This document shows positions 11,667 to 12,625 of a DNA stretch of 12,625 nt, in pieces. The stretch's first letter is position 1, and the number at the start of each line of letters is the position of its first letter. A program made the position numbers and the translations under genes. Below the pieces are notes generated by a model. The model did no database searches, had not been told where the DNA came from, and worked only from the letters and a program-made list of their open reading frames with translations. Location: the NCBI GenBank assembly GCA_964521025.1, contig CAZFPK010000080.1:1-12625 (forward strand), given 5' to 3'. Origin of the DNA: DRTC01 sp964521025. Lineage in GTDB: Bacteria > Cloacimonadota > Cloacimonadia > Cloacimonadales > TCS61.

Positions 11667-12605
11667 TTAGCTCATCACATCGATCGAGATCTTTGAAATC
11701 CTTTTATTTTCGATGATATAAATACATTTTTCCAGGAGATCAAAATCGCTGATCAAATCGATTTTTGTATCTGATCTATATGTAAAGATCGAATCTCCTT
11801 TGATCGTATTAAGGAGAGTTACCGAATCTTTTGAATGGAGTAAGATCAGACTGCTGTCCAATCTTTTGAATTTATCGAGAGAGATTTGAAAAGCGGTTTT
11901 CGGTTCTTCCGGTCTATTGATTTCGATATCGCATTTTTTTGTCCAGATCGTCTCTCCCGAATCTCGATTTAAACAGAGAATTTCCCGGTTTTCCAAAATG
12001 AGCAGCAAACGGTTGGCATCCAGAAGTTCGAGATTGACGATCTTATTCATAAGAATAATTTCCCAACATTTTTTCTGTGTCTTCTTCTTTAAAGTTATGA
12101 TTTTATTATCCGAAACCAGGTAGATCATTTTATAATCAAAAAACGGTTTTAGAGTTGGGAAAAAGGGAATATTTTGTGTCCAGTTTTTTCGCATCGTAAT
12201 TTTCTGATGAGGGAATATTTCCAATTCCAGGTTCTGTTGGAAAATCTCATTCAGCGTTTCCTGTCCTTGTTCCTGCAGTTTCAGGAGAGTATCCATCAGT
12301 TCGTTTTGCCTGAATTCCCTGTTTTTTTGTTTAAGAAGATGCTGTTGGTCAGCAAACCAGTTCTTTCCGTAAAAAACATAAACAACCGATAAAATGATAA
12401 TTATGCTCATCATAACAGCGATCATCCTGGTTCTGATATTCCTGAACAATCCTCTTTTTTGGGGAAAGAGGATTTTTCCGGAATTTAGAATGCAAAATGG
12501 AAATTTTCCCGCATCATATAGCGATTTTATATTTTCCTTAATTGATATTGAATTTACTCCGATCTTATTTAAGGCTCTTTTTAGTTTTAAATGGGTAAAT
12601 AGCAT
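11667..12605 (-). CDS. Single-pass membrane protein with propeller-like extracytoplasmic domain
   Basis: A 312-residue protein I cannot assign to a named family. Residues 1-58 are basic and probably cytosolic (LKLKRALNKIGVNSISI is helix-turn-helix- or tail-like). One transmembrane helix covers about 61-80 (MIAVMMSIIIILSVVYVFYG). A predicted coiled coil with many Gln/Glu/Lys follows (about 86-128). The C-terminal half has beta-propeller-like blades: MIYLVSDNKIITLKKKTQK, RLLLILENREILCLNRDSG then ETIWTKK, and SLILLHSKDSVTLLNTIKG then DSIFTYRSD. These resemble PQQ/WD-type strands (xLYxLDxxTGxxxW), but only about three blades fit, fewer than a full propeller. The ATG has AGGA about 10 nt upstream. 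Only 20 nt of upstream DNA is visible, so its operon context is unknown. The family call is tentative. Confidence 0.75.
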   Translation of the reverse strand: MLFTHLKLKRALNKIGVNSISIKENIKSLYDAGKFPFCILNSGKILFPQKRGLFRNIRTRMIAVMMSIIIILSVVYVFYGKNWFADQQHLLKQKNREFRQNELMDTLLKLQEQGQETLNEIFQQNLELEIFPHQKITMRKNWTQNIPFFPTLKPFFDYKMIYLVSDNKIITLKKKTQKKCWEIILMNKIVNLELLDANRLLLILENREILCLNRDSGETIWTKKCDIEINRPEEPKTAFQISLDKFKRLDSSLILLHSKDSVTLLNTIKGDSIFTYRSDTKIDLISDFDLLEKCIYIIENKRISKISIDVMS

Positions 12606-12625
12606 TTATTTAATATCCTGAAATT

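Overview
The window is AT-rich bacterial DNA, and every gene I accept is on the minus strand, so transcription runs from right to left. The three-domain DUF1573 protein, the FN3-type lipoprotein, the tandem retropepsin-like genes and the many short dispersed palindromic repeats suggest an anaerobic member of the FCB superphylum or a related candidate phylum, possibly Cloacimonadota-like. This assignment is inference: there is no rRNA or other strong taxonomic marker here.

Layout in transcription order. (1) 12605-11667: single-pass membrane protein with a beta-propeller-like outer part. (2) 11549-9873: zinc-ribbon NUDIX hydrolase, an HTH-DNA methyltransferase fusion, and a 26-residue ORF whose start overlaps the methyltransferase stop. 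(3) 9852-7168: valyl-tRNA synthetase carrying an in-frame copy of a dispersed repeat. (4) 7035-4807: an MNT nucleotidyltransferase/HEPN pair, translationally coupled to an FN3 lipoprotein, then a DUF1232 membrane protein. (5) 4616-2586: RdgB-type XTP/dITP diphosphatase and phosphomannomutase/phosphoglucomutase. (6) 2533-1315: two tandem clan AA (retropepsin-like) aspartic proteases, a hairpin-repeat array, and a truncated third retropepsin. (7) 1163-102: an exported DUF1573 protein interrupted by an in-frame UGA.

The most exciting item is the last gene. Its UGA falls exactly where the first Cys of the family's conserved Cys-Gly-Cys motif belongs. The frame is open and family-like for 285 codons after it. 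Starting 14 nt after the UGA is a 5-bp hairpin with a GGUC apical loop, the loop of the E. coli fdhF SECIS. UGA ends other genes in this window, so genome-wide reassignment is unlikely. I read the gene as a candidate selenoprotein with a Sec-Gly-Cys motif in a DUF1573 protein, a family I do not know as an established selenoprotein family.

The second theme is dense invasion by short repeats. At least seven types are visible: GTTAC-footed hairpins with compensatory stem changes, CACGAATT-type repeats flanking rdgB, a cluster of four palindromes, a 31-bp inverted repeat beside valS, an insertion inside valS, a repeat supplying both the NUDIX C-terminus and the methyltransferase ribosome binding site, and an ACGC-type repeat next to a 38-nt homopurine tract. 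Several touch coding sequence, so the repeats seem to be reshaping genes here.
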